Part shown: in pieces, positions 44,571 through 53,501 of the stretch
Position numbering within the stretch: the stretch's first letter is position 1
Layout of the letters: each line of letters begins with the position of its first letter
DNA from: Streptomyces ortus
GTDB taxonomy: Bacteria; Actinomycetota; Actinomycetes; Streptomycetales; Streptomycetaceae
DNA: 64,000 nt
Reading direction: 5' to 3'
Assembly (NCBI RefSeq): GCF_026341275.1
Contig: NZ_JAIFZO010000002.1
Span: 2,457,264-2,521,263 of the forward strand
The notes under the pieces: model-generated
Told to the model about the DNA's origin: nothing
Databases searched by the model: none
Seen by the model: only the letters and a program-made list of their open reading frames with translations
Translations under genes and position numbers: made by a program

Positions 44571-45781
44571 GCGGCACGGCTGAAGGGGTGCGTCGGTGGC
44601 GGGCGGTCGCGATGGCTGTGGCGCTCGCGCTCGTGCTGATCCCCTTGGTGGGAACCACCGCCACCGCGGCGGAGAAACCGCAGGTGAAGCTCTCCAAGTC
44701 GCAGGCGGGGACGGGCGGTTCCGTCACGGTGAGCGGCAGCGGCTGGCGGGCGAACGCTCTGCTGATGATGCTCGTCTGCGGTCGGTCCTCGACCGACCGG
44801 GGCGTGATCGGCGGGACCAACTCCTGCGCCAACGCGGACGGACGGGCCGTCACCACCGACGCCAAGGGCCGCTTCAGCAAGAAGCTGCCGGTCACCGAAC
44901 CACCCGTACCGTGCCCCTGCGTGGTCCACGTCGCGACGGTCACCGGCGCGGAGGCGCAGGCCGACGCCCCCTTCCTGGTCGCGGGGCACGAGGTCGAGCC
45001 GCTGCCCAAGGAGGACAGCGCCGGGCGGCTCTCGGTACTCACCGACACCCGGCTCGACGGGTCCAGCGGTCTGCTCACCTGGTTCGGCGCGCCGCCGGCC
45101 CGCACGCTCGTCTTCACCGTCGGCAACGTCGGCACCACCGCGGTGAAGAACCCGGTCTTCCAGGTCGGCACATCCCACGGTGTGTTCGCCCCGCAGTGGG
45201 AGGAACACCAATGGCGCGGCACCATCGGCCCCGGCAAGAAGGCACGGATCACGTTGCCGGTGGAGCTGACCGCCGGTGCGCACGGCGACTACACGGTCTC
45301 CCTGAAGTTCGGCGGCAAGGTGCTCGCCGAACAGCCGTGGGGCGTGGGCCGCCCCTGGGGTGTGACCCTCTTCTGGCTCCTGGTCTGCGTCGTCGTACCG
45401 GCCGCGCTGTTCCGCACCGGGATGGCCGTGGTGGACCGGGTGCGGCCGAGTGGTCCCCACGCGCGCGCCGGACGGTCCCGGGGCGGACGCGTTGTGCGGC
45501 CCGGTCGCGGTGCGCACGGCGTGCGGCGCGGGGGGCTGCGGCTGCCCGAGGTCACTTGGCGGATGCCGAGGCTGAATCTCTCCCCGCGCGCCGAAAACCC
45601 CGGCGCCGACCACGACGTGGCCGGTTCCGGCTCCGACGCAGGTACGCGTACCCGCGCCCGTACGCACTCCGCTCTGCCCTGGTTCACCCCGGACACCGAT
45701 CCCGGGGCCGCCGAGGCCGATCAGCTCTCCGCACCGCACGGGAACACTCCGACGACCCCCACCAGGAAGGGAAACACGTGA
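44567..45781 (+). CDS. Secreted/membrane protein of the surface operon
   Basis: A 404-residue protein. Signal peptide (AVAMAVALALVLIPLVGTTATA), extracellular Ig-like region (KPQVKLSKSQAGTGGSVTVSGSGWRANALLMMLVCG; RTLVFTVGNVGTTAVKNPVFQVG) to about 265, a helix (VTLFWLLVCVVVPAALFRTG), then a 120-residue Arg/Pro-rich cytosolic tail. The conserved Cys residues (CPCVVH) may form disulfides. GTG 44567 overlaps the preceding stop, and its own stop overlaps the next start. Family not recognised. Confidence 0.78.
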   Translation: MSGTAEGVRRWRAVAMAVALALVLIPLVGTTATAAEKPQVKLSKSQAGTGGSVTVSGSGWRANALLMMLVCGRSSTDRGVIGGTNSCANADGRAVTTDAKGRFSKKLPVTEPPVPCPCVVHVATVTGAEAQADAPFLVAGHEVEPLPKEDSAGRLSVLTDTRLDGSSGLLTWFGAPPARTLVFTVGNVGTTAVKNPVFQVGTSHGVFAPQWEEHQWRGTIGPGKKARITLPVELTAGAHGDYTVSLKFGGKVLAEQPWGVGRPWGVTLFWLLVCVVVPAALFRTGMAVVDRVRPSGPHARAGRSRGGRVVRPGRGAHGVRRGGLRLPEVTWRMPRLNLSPRAENPGADHDVAGSGSDAGTRTRARTHSALPWFTPDTDPGAAEADQLSAPHGNTPTTPTRKGNT

Positions 45782-47172
45782 GTACGCAACGGAGAGTCCG
45801 GCCCGGGCCGAAGAGACCCGGAGGCGGCCGGAGAGCGAGCGCGGCCGGAGTCGCGATGATGCTCGGCGGTGCGGGAGTCCTGCTGGGTGTGGCGGCGGCG
45901 CCCGCCCAGGCCGCCGAGGTGTCCTACGCGACCGACTGCGTACCCCCGCCGGTCTCCGGACTGCCGACGGTCAAGGGCACCACGAAGGTGGAGGTCACCG
46001 CGCCCGCCACGGCGAAGGTCGGTGACGAGGTGGAGGTGGTCTGGAAGTTCACGCAGGCCGCGTCCAAGAACCCCGACCTCATCGACCTGCCCGCCGACTC
46101 GGTGCAGCCGTCCGGCACCCTGAAGGCGGTCGGTGCGCAGACAGCGTCCGTCGCCATGCAGGGGCCGCGCGAGAACCCGGCGATCCCCAAGGGCGGGGCG
46201 ATGATCCTGTCCGACATGAAGGGCAAGCTGAAACTGACGACGGCCGGCGAGGTGACGCTGACGCCGGACGCGTACGCCATCAACGTCATGTCCACGGACA
46301 CCAAGTGCGCGCCGACGGAGACGGTGCAGCCCGCCGCGACGATCGAGGTCACGGCGGGGGAGGGGGACCCGCCCCCCGAGTCGCCCGACCCCACCGACCC
46401 GGCGACCACCGGCGGTACGACCGGCGGTACGACAGGCGGTGACACGACGACCGGCGGCACGACGGGCGATACGACCGGGGGCGGCGACACCGGCGGTACC
46501 ACCGGCGGCGGTGGGGAGCAGACCGACTTCACCGGCAAGGCCGTCGACATCCCCTACGCGTGCAAGACGCCGATCGGGGACAAGGACGCGACCTCTCCGG
46601 TGCAGATCAACGCCAAGAAGAACGGCGGGAGTTACGACCTCACCGTCCAGTTCAAGGGGTCCGTGATGGACAGCCCCGCCGACATCCCGGCCGACTCGGT
46701 CAAACCGTCGATGGAGGTCGTGCTGGGCGGCGCGGACAAGGGCACGGTGGCGGTCGAGGGGCCGACGAACGCCGAGGCCATCAAGTCCGGGGATCCCATG
46801 GTGATCTCCGACATGACGGGTACGTACAAGCCGGGCGCGGACGGGGAGTCGACGCTGTCGCCGGGCGTGCTGACGGTGAAGGCGCTCGGGACGACGACCA
46901 CGTGCACGCCGAAGGAGTCCGCGGTGTCCCTGACGCTGGACACCTCCGCCCAGCCGGGCGGGGCGGCGGGCGGGAGCGGCTCCGTCGGCGGTGGCGCTTC
47001 TGGTTCCGGTGGGAGCGGGTCTGCCTCGGGCGGGCTCGCGGAGACCGGTAGTGACGACGGTGGGGGGTTGCGGGCGCTCGGGCTCGTCGCCGGGACGGCG
47101 GTGCTGCTCGGCGGAGCGGTGTTCACGTTCATGCCGGGCGCCTGGCGGCGGGCTTCGCGCAGGGCGCCGTAG
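45778..47172 (+). CDS. Two-domain sortase-anchored (LAETG) surface protein
   Basis: A 464-residue precursor. Signal peptide (VAMMLGGAGVLLGVAAAPAQA), domain 1 about 45-185 (VEVTAPATAKVGDEVEVVWKF; MILSDMKGKLKL), a TTGGTTGG-type Gly/Thr linker about 195-245, domain 2 about 250-400 (YACKTPIGDKDATSPVQI; LGGADKGTVAVEGP; ISDMTGTYKPG; KALGTTTTCTP) matching the first operon gene, then a Gly/Ser tail and LAETG sorting signal with helix and basic end. LAXTG fits sortase class E. GTG 45778 overlaps the upstream stop after AGGAAGGG. Confidence 0.85.
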   Translation: MSTQRRVRPGPKRPGGGRRASAAGVAMMLGGAGVLLGVAAAPAQAAEVSYATDCVPPPVSGLPTVKGTTKVEVTAPATAKVGDEVEVVWKFTQAASKNPDLIDLPADSVQPSGTLKAVGAQTASVAMQGPRENPAIPKGGAMILSDMKGKLKLTTAGEVTLTPDAYAINVMSTDTKCAPTETVQPAATIEVTAGEGDPPPESPDPTDPATTGGTTGGTTGGDTTTGGTTGDTTGGGDTGGTTGGGGEQTDFTGKAVDIPYACKTPIGDKDATSPVQINAKKNGGSYDLTVQFKGSVMDSPADIPADSVKPSMEVVLGGADKGTVAVEGPTNAEAIKSGDPMVISDMTGTYKPGADGESTLSPGVLTVKALGTTTTCTPKESAVSLTLDTSAQPGGAAGGSGSVGGGASGSGGSGSASGGLAETGSDDGGGLRALGLVAGTAVLLGGAVFTFMPGAWRRASRRAP

Positions 47173-47193
47173 GGGTGAGCGGGGTGGGGGGCT

Positions 47194-47260
47194 GCGGGTC
47201 CGCCGGGGCCGGGGTGCGCAGTTCCCCGCGCCCCTGAAAGCCAAAGACTGCGCGCGCCGT
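47194..47260. repeat. Single dispersed repeat after the surface operon
   Basis: Core GCGCAGTTCCCCGCGCCCCT at 47216-47235, preceded by GCGGGTCCGCCGGGGCCGG. The 42 bp at 47194-47235 match 42149-42190 with one mismatch, in the same orientation. Confidence 0.88.
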
Positions 47261-47288
47261 TGACGTGCAGCCCCCCTCCGCGGAGCGG

Positions 47289-48791
47289 CTAGTTCACGTT
47301 GCCCATCAAGGACTTGACCTTGTTGCGGTACATGTAGATCGCCGCGCCGGCGACCACCGCGAGCGTGGCCTCCAGGGCGACGACGCCCATGCCGTTCAGG
47401 TCGACGCCGGCGATGGAGAGCAGCGCGGTCGTGGCGTCCCCGGCGGTGACGGCCAGGAACCAGACACCCATCATCTGGGACGCGTACTTCGCGGGAGCCA
47501 TCTTCGTCGTGACGGAGAGGCCGACCGGGGAGAGGGTCAGTTCACCGACGGTCTGTACGAAGTAGATGGCGACCAGCCACAGCGCGGCGGCCTTGTGCCC
47601 GCCGTCGGCGATCGTCAGCGGAGCCAGGAAGAGGAAGAACGAGGCACCGACCAGGACCAGACCCGACGAGAACTTCACGATCGTGCTCGGCTCCCGGCCG
47701 GCCCGGTTCAGCGCCAGCCATGCCCAGGCGAAGACCGGGGCGAGCGCCATGATCATGACAGGGTTGACCGACTGGTACCAGGAGACCGGGAACCCCCAGC
47801 CGAAGACGCTGTTCTCGGCCGACGACTCGGCGAAGATCGACAGCGTGGAGCCGCCCTGGTCGTAGATCATCCAGAAGACGGCCGCGGCGACGAAGAACCA
47901 GATGTACGCCGACATCCGCGACTGCTCGACCTGGTCCAGTGACTTGTCGCGCTTGATCCGGGCGATCACCCAGACCGGGATGACCAGGCCGACGACCGCG
48001 AGCGGAACCATGATCCAGTTCAGCGTGTAGTGGCCCGACAGGGCGACGACGGCGTAGAAGACCACGGCGACGGCCAGCCACAGCAGACCCTTGCGCAGGG
48101 TCGAGGCCTTCTCCTCGGCGGACATCGGCGTCGGGACGACATCGGACCGCGCGTCGAGGTGGCGGCGGCCCATCAGGAACTGCGCCAGGCCCAGGGCCAT
48201 GCCGAGCGCGGCGAGCGCGAAGCCCAGGTGCCAGTTCACCTTCTCGCCGATGGTGCCGATCACCAGCGGAGCGGCGAAGGCGCCGAGGTTGATACCGATG
48301 TAGAAGACGGTGAAACCGCCGTCGCGGCGCGGGTCGTCCGGGCCCTTGTAGAGGTGGCCGACCATCGTCGAGATGTTGGCCTTCAGCAGACCCGAGCCGA
48401 TCGCGACGAGACCGAGGCCCGCGAAGAAGGTGCCGGACGAGGGCAGTGCCAGCGTCAGATGGCCCAGCATGATGACCAGTCCCGCGACGGCGACGGTCTT
48501 GCGGGGGCCGAGCACGCGGTCGGCGAACCAGCCGCCGGGCAGGGCGAGCAGGTACACGAGCGACAGGTAGACCGAGTAGATCGCGGTCGCGGTGCTCGCG
48601 CTCAGGTGCAGGCCGCCGGGGGCCACCAGGTAGAGCGGGAGCAGTGCACGCATGCCGTAGTAGGAGAACCTCTCCCACATCTCGGTCATGAAGAGTGTGG
48701 CCAGTCCGCGGGGGTGGCCGAAGAAGGTCTGCTCGTATCCGGAACCGGGGGTGCCCGGGGAGACCGAGTCCTTCGTCAGGCTGGACGCCAT
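47289..48791 (-). CDS. POT/PTR family peptide transporter
   Basis: A 500-residue proton-coupled oligopeptide symporter of the major facilitator superfamily with 12-14 predicted helices. Family signatures include FFGHPRGLATLFMTEMWERFSYYGMRALLPLYL (ExxERFxYYG) at about 23-55, GGWFADRVLGPRKTV near 88, the PTR signature FYIGINLGAFAAPLVIG near 163 and NPVMIMALAPVFAWAW near 345. AAGGA precedes ATG 48791. A terminator-like hairpin about 300 bp upstream on the same strand suggests leader control. Confidence 0.94.
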   Translation of the reverse strand: MASSLTKDSVSPGTPGSGYEQTFFGHPRGLATLFMTEMWERFSYYGMRALLPLYLVAPGGLHLSASTATAIYSVYLSLVYLLALPGGWFADRVLGPRKTVAVAGLVIMLGHLTLALPSSGTFFAGLGLVAIGSGLLKANISTMVGHLYKGPDDPRRDGGFTVFYIGINLGAFAAPLVIGTIGEKVNWHLGFALAALGMALGLAQFLMGRRHLDARSDVVPTPMSAEEKASTLRKGLLWLAVAVVFYAVVALSGHYTLNWIMVPLAVVGLVIPVWVIARIKRDKSLDQVEQSRMSAYIWFFVAAAVFWMIYDQGGSTLSIFAESSAENSVFGWGFPVSWYQSVNPVMIMALAPVFAWAWLALNRAGREPSTIVKFSSGLVLVGASFFLFLAPLTIADGGHKAAALWLVAIYFVQTVGELTLSPVGLSVTTKMAPAKYASQMMGVWFLAVTAGDATTALLSIAGVDLNGMGVVALEATLAVVAGAAIYMYRNKVKSLMGNVN

Positions 48792-49343
48792 GGTCGTTCC
48801 TTGCTGGTCGGGACGCGCCGCCGAGGGGGACACCGCGAGAGCGGAGCCCGCTCGGGCGGTATGGGGTTGCGCGCCCGGTGGGGGAGGCGGCCGGCACCGG
48901 CGGGTCGGCCGTCCCGCCCCACGCCCACGGGGAGTTCCGCTCCGTCCTCGCTCGGCGAGGTCGAAGTGGTGGACGACGACCACCGGGATCCACGCCCGGC
49001 GCGCGTTCCCACGCTGGCCGGGCCCGGCCACAGGTCATTCCTTTCAAGGCTGGTAGACACCAGCCCGCACACAAAAGAGACCTTCAGCGTGAAGCACCCG
49101 CCGAAGGTCCCTGGGTGGTGCTCCAGGCGTCTGGTCACCATAAGGCCCTAGGTCGCATCAATGCCGCATATGGCATGACTTGAGAGATGGATCACAGGTG
49201 TGGATGGAACCATGCGACTGATTCGAAGGCCGTTCACAGATTTACATCCTGAACCCCAGGGTCGCACGGGGCCGAAGGGGCGGGAGCGTCACAGATGTCG
49301 ATCACCCTCACTGCGCCGGTCCGCAGCGGACTACCATCAGTTC
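48792..49343. other. Gene-free divergent control region
   Basis: 552 bp between the leftward transporter and the rightward response regulator. Besides the hairpin at 49071-49113, it holds GCTGGT-AGAC-ACCAGC near 49048 and the palindrome ATGCC-GCATAT-GGCAT near 49160. No supported gene. Confidence 0.6.
49071..49113 (-). promoter_or_regulatory. Terminator-like hairpin in the transporter leader (possible attenuator)
   Basis: Read leftward, GACCTTCGGCG pairs with CGCTGAAGGTC and is followed by TCTCTTTT. No gene lies upstream on that strand, so it falls within the transporter 5' leader. GAGCACC just upstream can pair with GGTGCTT in the loop, forming a possible pseudoknot. No known riboswitch class is recognised. 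Confidence 0.5.
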
Positions 49344-50021
49344 ATGACCCGAGTACTGCTCGCCGAGGACGACGCGTCCATCTCGGAACCCCTGGCTCGC
49401 GCCCTGCGCCGCGAGGGGTACGAGGTTGAGGTACGCGAGGACGGACCCACCGCGCTCGACGCGGGCATCCAGGGCGGTATAGATCTGGTCGTGCTCGACC
49501 TCGGGCTGCCCGGAATGGACGGCCTGGAGGTGGCCCGGCGGCTGCGCGCCGAGGGGATGACCGTGCCGGTCCTCATCCTGACCGCGCGCGCCGACGAGGT
49601 GGACACCGTCGTGGGCCTGGACGCCGGCGCGGACGACTATGTGACCAAGCCCTTCCGCCTCGCCGAACTGCTGGCCCGGGTGCGGGCCCTGCTGCGGCGC
49701 GGCGCGGCCGAACCCCAGCAGCCGCCCGCCACGCACGGGGTGCGGATCGACGTCGAGTCGCACCGGGCGTGGATGGGCGACGAGGAGCTGCAGCTGACGG
49801 CGAAAGAGTTCGACCTGCTCCGGGTGCTCGTCAGGGACGCGGGCCGGGTCGTCACGCGCGACCAGCTGATGCGCGAGGTCTGGGACACCACCTGGTGGTC
49901 GTCCACCAAGACGCTCGACATGCACATCTCCTGGCTGCGGAAGAAGCTGGGGGACGACGCGGCGAACCCGCGGTACATCGCGACGGTACGAGGAGTGGGC
50001 TTCCGCTTCGAGAAGAGCTGA
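49344..50021 (+). CDS. OmpR/PhoB-family response regulator
   Basis: A 225-residue two-component regulator. The receiver domain spans 1-115: acidic pocket EDD, phospho-Asp in LVVLDLGLPGMDGLE near residue 52 and Lys in DDYVTKPF near 101. The winged-helix DNA-binding domain spans about 130-222 (LQLTAKEFDLLRVLVRDAGRVVTRDQLMREVW; YIATVRGVGFRFE). It precedes its histidine kinase by 165 bp. Target genes unknown. Confidence 0.94.
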   Translation: MTRVLLAEDDASISEPLARALRREGYEVEVREDGPTALDAGIQGGIDLVVLDLGLPGMDGLEVARRLRAEGMTVPVLILTARADEVDTVVGLDAGADDYVTKPFRLAELLARVRALLRRGAAEPQQPPATHGVRIDVESHRAWMGDEELQLTAKEFDLLRVLVRDAGRVVTRDQLMREVWDTTWWSSTKTLDMHISWLRKKLGDDAANPRYIATVRGVGFRFEKS

Positions 50022-50186
50022 CCCGTTGTCGTTCGGGCCGCGCCTTCCACCGTCCCGTCGTCGGTGAGTGCGCGGCGCGGGCCGTGTGCGGCCGGTCGCG
50101 CCCCGCGGCGGAGCCGCTCGTGTCCGGGCTCCGCTCCCCTGACGGGGTGGGGGCCGGCCCGGATCATCAGTTGGCCGGAGGGACCT

Positions 50187-51455
50187 GTGCGTCGCCGTCT
50201 CATCAATTCCACGCTGGCCGTCGTGCTGGTGGTGATCGCCGTGTTCGGGGTCTCGCTCGTCATCGTCGAGACCCGCACGATCAGCAACAGCGCCCAGGAG
50301 CGGGTGGACTCCGAGGCGGTACGGCTGGTCAGCATCGTCGACAGCCGCATCCTCGGCGACGAGCAGGTCAACGCCCGGGTCCTCAAGGACCAGGTCACGG
50401 GCGACCGGTACGCGCGCATCGAGATCCCGGGCCGCGACTCCATCCACATCGGCACGCCGCCCACCGGTGACGTCATCACCTCCACCCGCGAGGGCGAGGA
50501 GGGCGAGACCGTCACGGTCGAGGAGGCGAGCTCGGCGGTCACCCGCGAGGTCGGCCGGACACTGCTGATCATCGCCGCGGTGGCCCTGCTCGCGGTGATC
50601 GCCGCCGTCCTCCTCGCGGTGCGCCAGGCCAACCGGCTCACCTCGCCGCTGACCGACCTCGCGGAGACCGCGGAACGGCTCGGATCGGGGGATCCGCGCC
50701 CGCGCCACAAGCGGTACGGGGTGCCGGAGCTGGACCGGGTCGCCGATGTGCTGGACGGCTCCGCCGAGCGCATCGCCCGGATGCTGACGGCCGAGCGGCG
50801 CCTCGCGGCCGACGCCTCGCACCAGCTGCGTACGCCGCTGACCGCGCTGTCCATGCGGCTGGAGGAGATCACCCTCACCGACGACCCGAGCACGGTCAAG
50901 GAGGAGGCGACCATCGCGCTGGCGCAGGTCGAGCGGCTCACCGACGTGGTGGAGCGGCTGCTGACCAACGCCCGCGACCCGCGTACGGGCTCCGCCGTCA
51001 CGTTCGACCTCGACGAGGTCATCAAGCAGCAGCTCGCCGAGTGGCGCCCGGCCTACCGCAACGCGGGCCGCGCGATCGTCAGCTCGGGCAAGCACCATCT
51101 GCAGGCCGTCGGGACGCCGGGGGCGGTGGCCCAGGTCCTCGCCGCGCTGATCGAGAACTCGCTGATGCACGGCGGCGGGACGGTCGCGCTGCGTACGCGG
51201 GTCACCGGGAACCAGGCCGTGATCGAGGTCACCGACGAGGGGGCGGGGGTGCCGGCGGACCTGGGTGCGCGGATCTTCGAGCGGGCGATCAGCGGGCGCA
51301 ACTCCACGGGGATCGGGCTGGCCGTCGCCCGTGACCTCGCCGAGGCGGACGGGGGGCGGCTGGAGATGCTGCAGGCGCAGCCGCCGGTATTCGGGTTGTT
51401 CTTGTCGCGTACGCCTCTGCGGCGGCGGGACGGGGACGAACCCACGGTGCGGTAG
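50187..51455 (+). CDS. Sensor histidine kinase
   Basis: A 422-residue membrane kinase, partner of the upstream response regulator. Helices at about 6-28 and 125-146 flank an extracellular sensor of about 95 residues; a HAMP follows near 150-200. The phospho-His is in ADASHQLRTPLTALSMRLEE near 215. N-box VLAALIENSLMHGGG near 325, G1 EVTDEGAGVP, G2 STGIGLAVARDLAEADGGRLEM near 375. GTG 50187 has GGAGGG upstream. Confidence 0.93.
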   Translation: MRRRLINSTLAVVLVVIAVFGVSLVIVETRTISNSAQERVDSEAVRLVSIVDSRILGDEQVNARVLKDQVTGDRYARIEIPGRDSIHIGTPPTGDVITSTREGEEGETVTVEEASSAVTREVGRTLLIIAAVALLAVIAAVLLAVRQANRLTSPLTDLAETAERLGSGDPRPRHKRYGVPELDRVADVLDGSAERIARMLTAERRLAADASHQLRTPLTALSMRLEEITLTDDPSTVKEEATIALAQVERLTDVVERLLTNARDPRTGSAVTFDLDEVIKQQLAEWRPAYRNAGRAIVSSGKHHLQAVGTPGAVAQVLAALIENSLMHGGGTVALRTRVTGNQAVIEVTDEGAGVPADLGARIFERAISGRNSTGIGLAVARDLAEADGGRLEMLQAQPPVFGLFLSRTPLRRRDGDEPTVR

Positions 51456-51486
51456 CGCGTCCGCGCGCCGGAAGGTTCAAAGACCA

Positions 51487-51560
51487 AAGATTGCGCCGTT
51501 CCCCGCGCCCCTAAGGGCTCAAAGGCGAAAGATTGCGCCGTTCCCCGCGCCCCTGAAGGG
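51487..51560. repeat. Two-unit dispersed repeat
   Basis: Cores GCGCCGTTCCCCGCGCCCCT at 51493-51512 and 51536-51555, 43 bp apart, between the histidine kinase stop and the leftward GtrA stop; may double as terminator. Confidence 0.88.
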
Positions 51561-51562
51561 GG

Positions 51563-52171
51563 TCAGCGGGTGCGTTGGATCTGGCGGAAGCCCTGGGCGG
51601 GTGGGCGGTCTTCCTCCAGGTACGGGGTCGGGTTCCCCAGGAACGATTCCGCTTCCGGCACCGGGACGTGGACCGCGGCCACCCGGAAGACCCACGTGCG
51701 GTAGGACCAGAAGCGGAAGAGGGTCGCGATGCCGATCCCGACGAACTTGAAGACGTTGCTCGCCAGCGGGCTGTCGAAGCCCAGGCCGTACGTCGCGGCG
51801 AAGAGGATCCCGTTCTCGATGACGAGCCCGATCGCGCTGAACAGGACGAACAGCGTCAGTTCCCTCGTGCGGCCGCTCTTGTCGCGATCGCGGTAGGTGA
51901 AGTAGCGGAAACCGATGTAGTTCGAGACGATGGCCACGACCGTGGCGATCACACTGGCCCGGACCACCTGGAGATCGGTCGTACTGCGCACCAGGTTGAA
52001 GGTGATCAGGTTGACGAGGAGACCTGCTCCGCCGACCGCGCCGAACTTGGCGATCTCCCTGGTCAGGCGCTCGATCCGGAGGCGAACAGCGCTGGCCTGC
52101 CTGGCATGAGCCCCGCGTTTACCAGCTGTGCCCATGGTGTCGCCCAGCCCCCGTCTCGTCGGATAGGTCAT
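51563..52171 (-). CDS. GtrA-family membrane protein
   Basis: A 202-residue protein with four helices (KFGAVGGAGLLVNLITFNLV; ASVIATVVAIVSNYIGFRYFTY; LTLFVLFSAIGLVIENGILFAATYGL; ASNVFKFVGIGIATLFRFWSYRTWVF). GtrA proteins are thought to flip polyprenyl-phosphate sugars for cell-wall glycosylation. The YIGFRYFTYR and FRFWSYRTWVF segments are typical. I chose ATG 52171 (GAAGG 9 nt upstream) over ATG 52135; the N-terminal 12 residues are uncertain. It is divergent from purK. Confidence 0.88.
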   Translation of the reverse strand: MTYPTRRGLGDTMGTAGKRGAHARQASAVRLRIERLTREIAKFGAVGGAGLLVNLITFNLVRSTTDLQVVRASVIATVVAIVSNYIGFRYFTYRDRDKSGRTRELTLFVLFSAIGLVIENGILFAATYGLGFDSPLASNVFKFVGIGIATLFRFWSYRTWVFRVAAVHVPVPEAESFLGNPTPYLEEDRPPAQGFRQIQRTR

Positions 52172-52328
52172 TTTCGTCAACCTTCGTCGACTCCGCCATG
52201 CTAACCAGCGGTTCTCTCCGCTGCCGGACCCGGACTCGAAGATGTGGCCGGGATGTGATGAACCCGCACAATTTCCTATGATTCCGCGGGCGACAGGGGT
52301 GGCTCGAAACGGCCGATACCCTGGGGGT

Positions 52329-53501
52329 GTGACGTTCCCGGTAGTCGGCATGGTCGGCGGCGGTCAGCTCGCTCGTATGACGCACGAGGCTGGCATCCCG
52401 CTCGGCATCAGGTTCAAGCTCCTCAGCGAGACCCCCCAGGAGTCCGCGGCGCAGGTGGTCAGCGAGGTCGTCGTCGGCGACCATCGCGACCTCGGCACGC
52501 TGCGGGCCTTTGCGCGGGGCTGCGACGTGATCACTTTCGATCACGAACACGTACCCACCGAGCATCTGCGGGCCCTGGAGGCGGACGGCATCCCCGTGCG
52601 CCCCGGCCCCGACGCGCTCGTGCACGCCCAGGACAAGGGCGTGATGCGCGCGAAGCTCACGGAGATCGGGGTGCCGTGCCCACGGCACCGGATCGTGAGC
52701 GATCCGGCCGACGTGGCCGCGTTCGCGGCCGAGGGGCTCCCCGAAGGGGCCGAGGGGGACGGCTTCCCCGTCGTCCTCAAGACCGTCCGCGGCGGCTACG
52801 ACGGCAAGGGCGTGTGGATCGTGCGGTCCGCGGCCGACGCCGAGGACCCCTTCCGGGCCGGCGTCCCGGTCCTCGCCGAGGAGAAGGTCGACTTCACCCG
52901 CGAGCTGGCCGCGAACGTCGTACGGTCGCCGCACGGCCAGGCCGTGGCGTACCCGGTGGTCGAGTCCCAGCAGGTCGACGGGGTCTGCGACACGGTGATC
53001 GCGCCCGCGCCCGGCATCTCCGAGGAGCTGGCGCTGCGGGCGGAGGAACTGGCCCTGCGCATCGCGAAGGAGCTCGGCGTCGTCGGCCACCTCGCCGTCG
53101 AGCTGTTCGAGACCCGGGGACCCGACGGGAAGAACGACATCCTCGTCAACGAACTGGCCATGCGCCCGCACAACTCCGGCCACTGGACCCAGGACGGCGC
53201 GATCACCTCCCAGTTCGCCAACCACGTCCGCGCGGTCCTGGACCTGCCCCTGGGCGACCCGCGCCCGCGCGCACCCTGGACGGTCATGGTGAACGTCCTG
53301 GGGGGCGACTACCCCGACATGTACTCCGCGTACCTGCACTGCATGGCACGCGACCCCCAGCTCAAGATCCACATGTACGGAAAGGACGTGAAGCCCGGCC
53401 GCAAGGTGGGCCACGTCAACACCTACGGCGACCACCTCGACGACGTGCTGGAGCGCGCCCGTCACGCAGCCGGCTACCTCAGAGGAACGATCACCGAATG
53501 A
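52329..53501 (+). CDS. purK: N5-carboxyaminoimidazole ribonucleotide synthase
   Basis: ATP-grasp enzyme making N5-CAIR from AIR, bicarbonate and ATP in purine synthesis. The 390 residues include [17 protein letters not shown] at the start, [11 protein letters not shown] near 75, the ATP-grasp [19 protein letters not shown] near 148, and [36 protein letters not shown] near 278. The gene may be leaderless: TACCCT at 52317-52322 ends 6 nt before GTG 52329. purE overlaps its stop. Confidence 0.96.
   Translation: MTFPVVGMVGGGQLARMTHEAGIPLGIRFKLLSETPQESAAQVVSEVVVGDHRDLGTLRAFARGCDVITFDHEHVPTEHLRALEADGIPVRPGPDALVHAQDKGVMRAKLTEIGVPCPRHRIVSDPADVAAFAAEGLPEGAEGDGFPVVLKTVRGGYDGKGVWIVRSAADAEDPFRAGVPVLAEEKVDFTRELAANVVRSPHGQAVAYPVVESQQVDGVCDTVIAPAPGISEELALRAEELALRIAKELGVVGHLAVELFETRGPDGKNDILVNELAMRPHNSGHWTQDGAITSQFANHVRAVLDLPLGDPRPRAPWTVMVNVLGGDYPDMYSAYLHCMARDPQLKIHMYGKDVKPGRKVGHVNTYGDHLDDVLERARHAAGYLRGTITE

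Noticed and set aside
49088..49140. Glycine-riboswitch-like words (GCCGAAGG and CTCCAGGC) on the plus strand
   Set aside because: The flanking conserved parts and the P1 stem are missing and there is no glycine gene downstream; the opposite strand gives a better explanation as a terminator hairpin.
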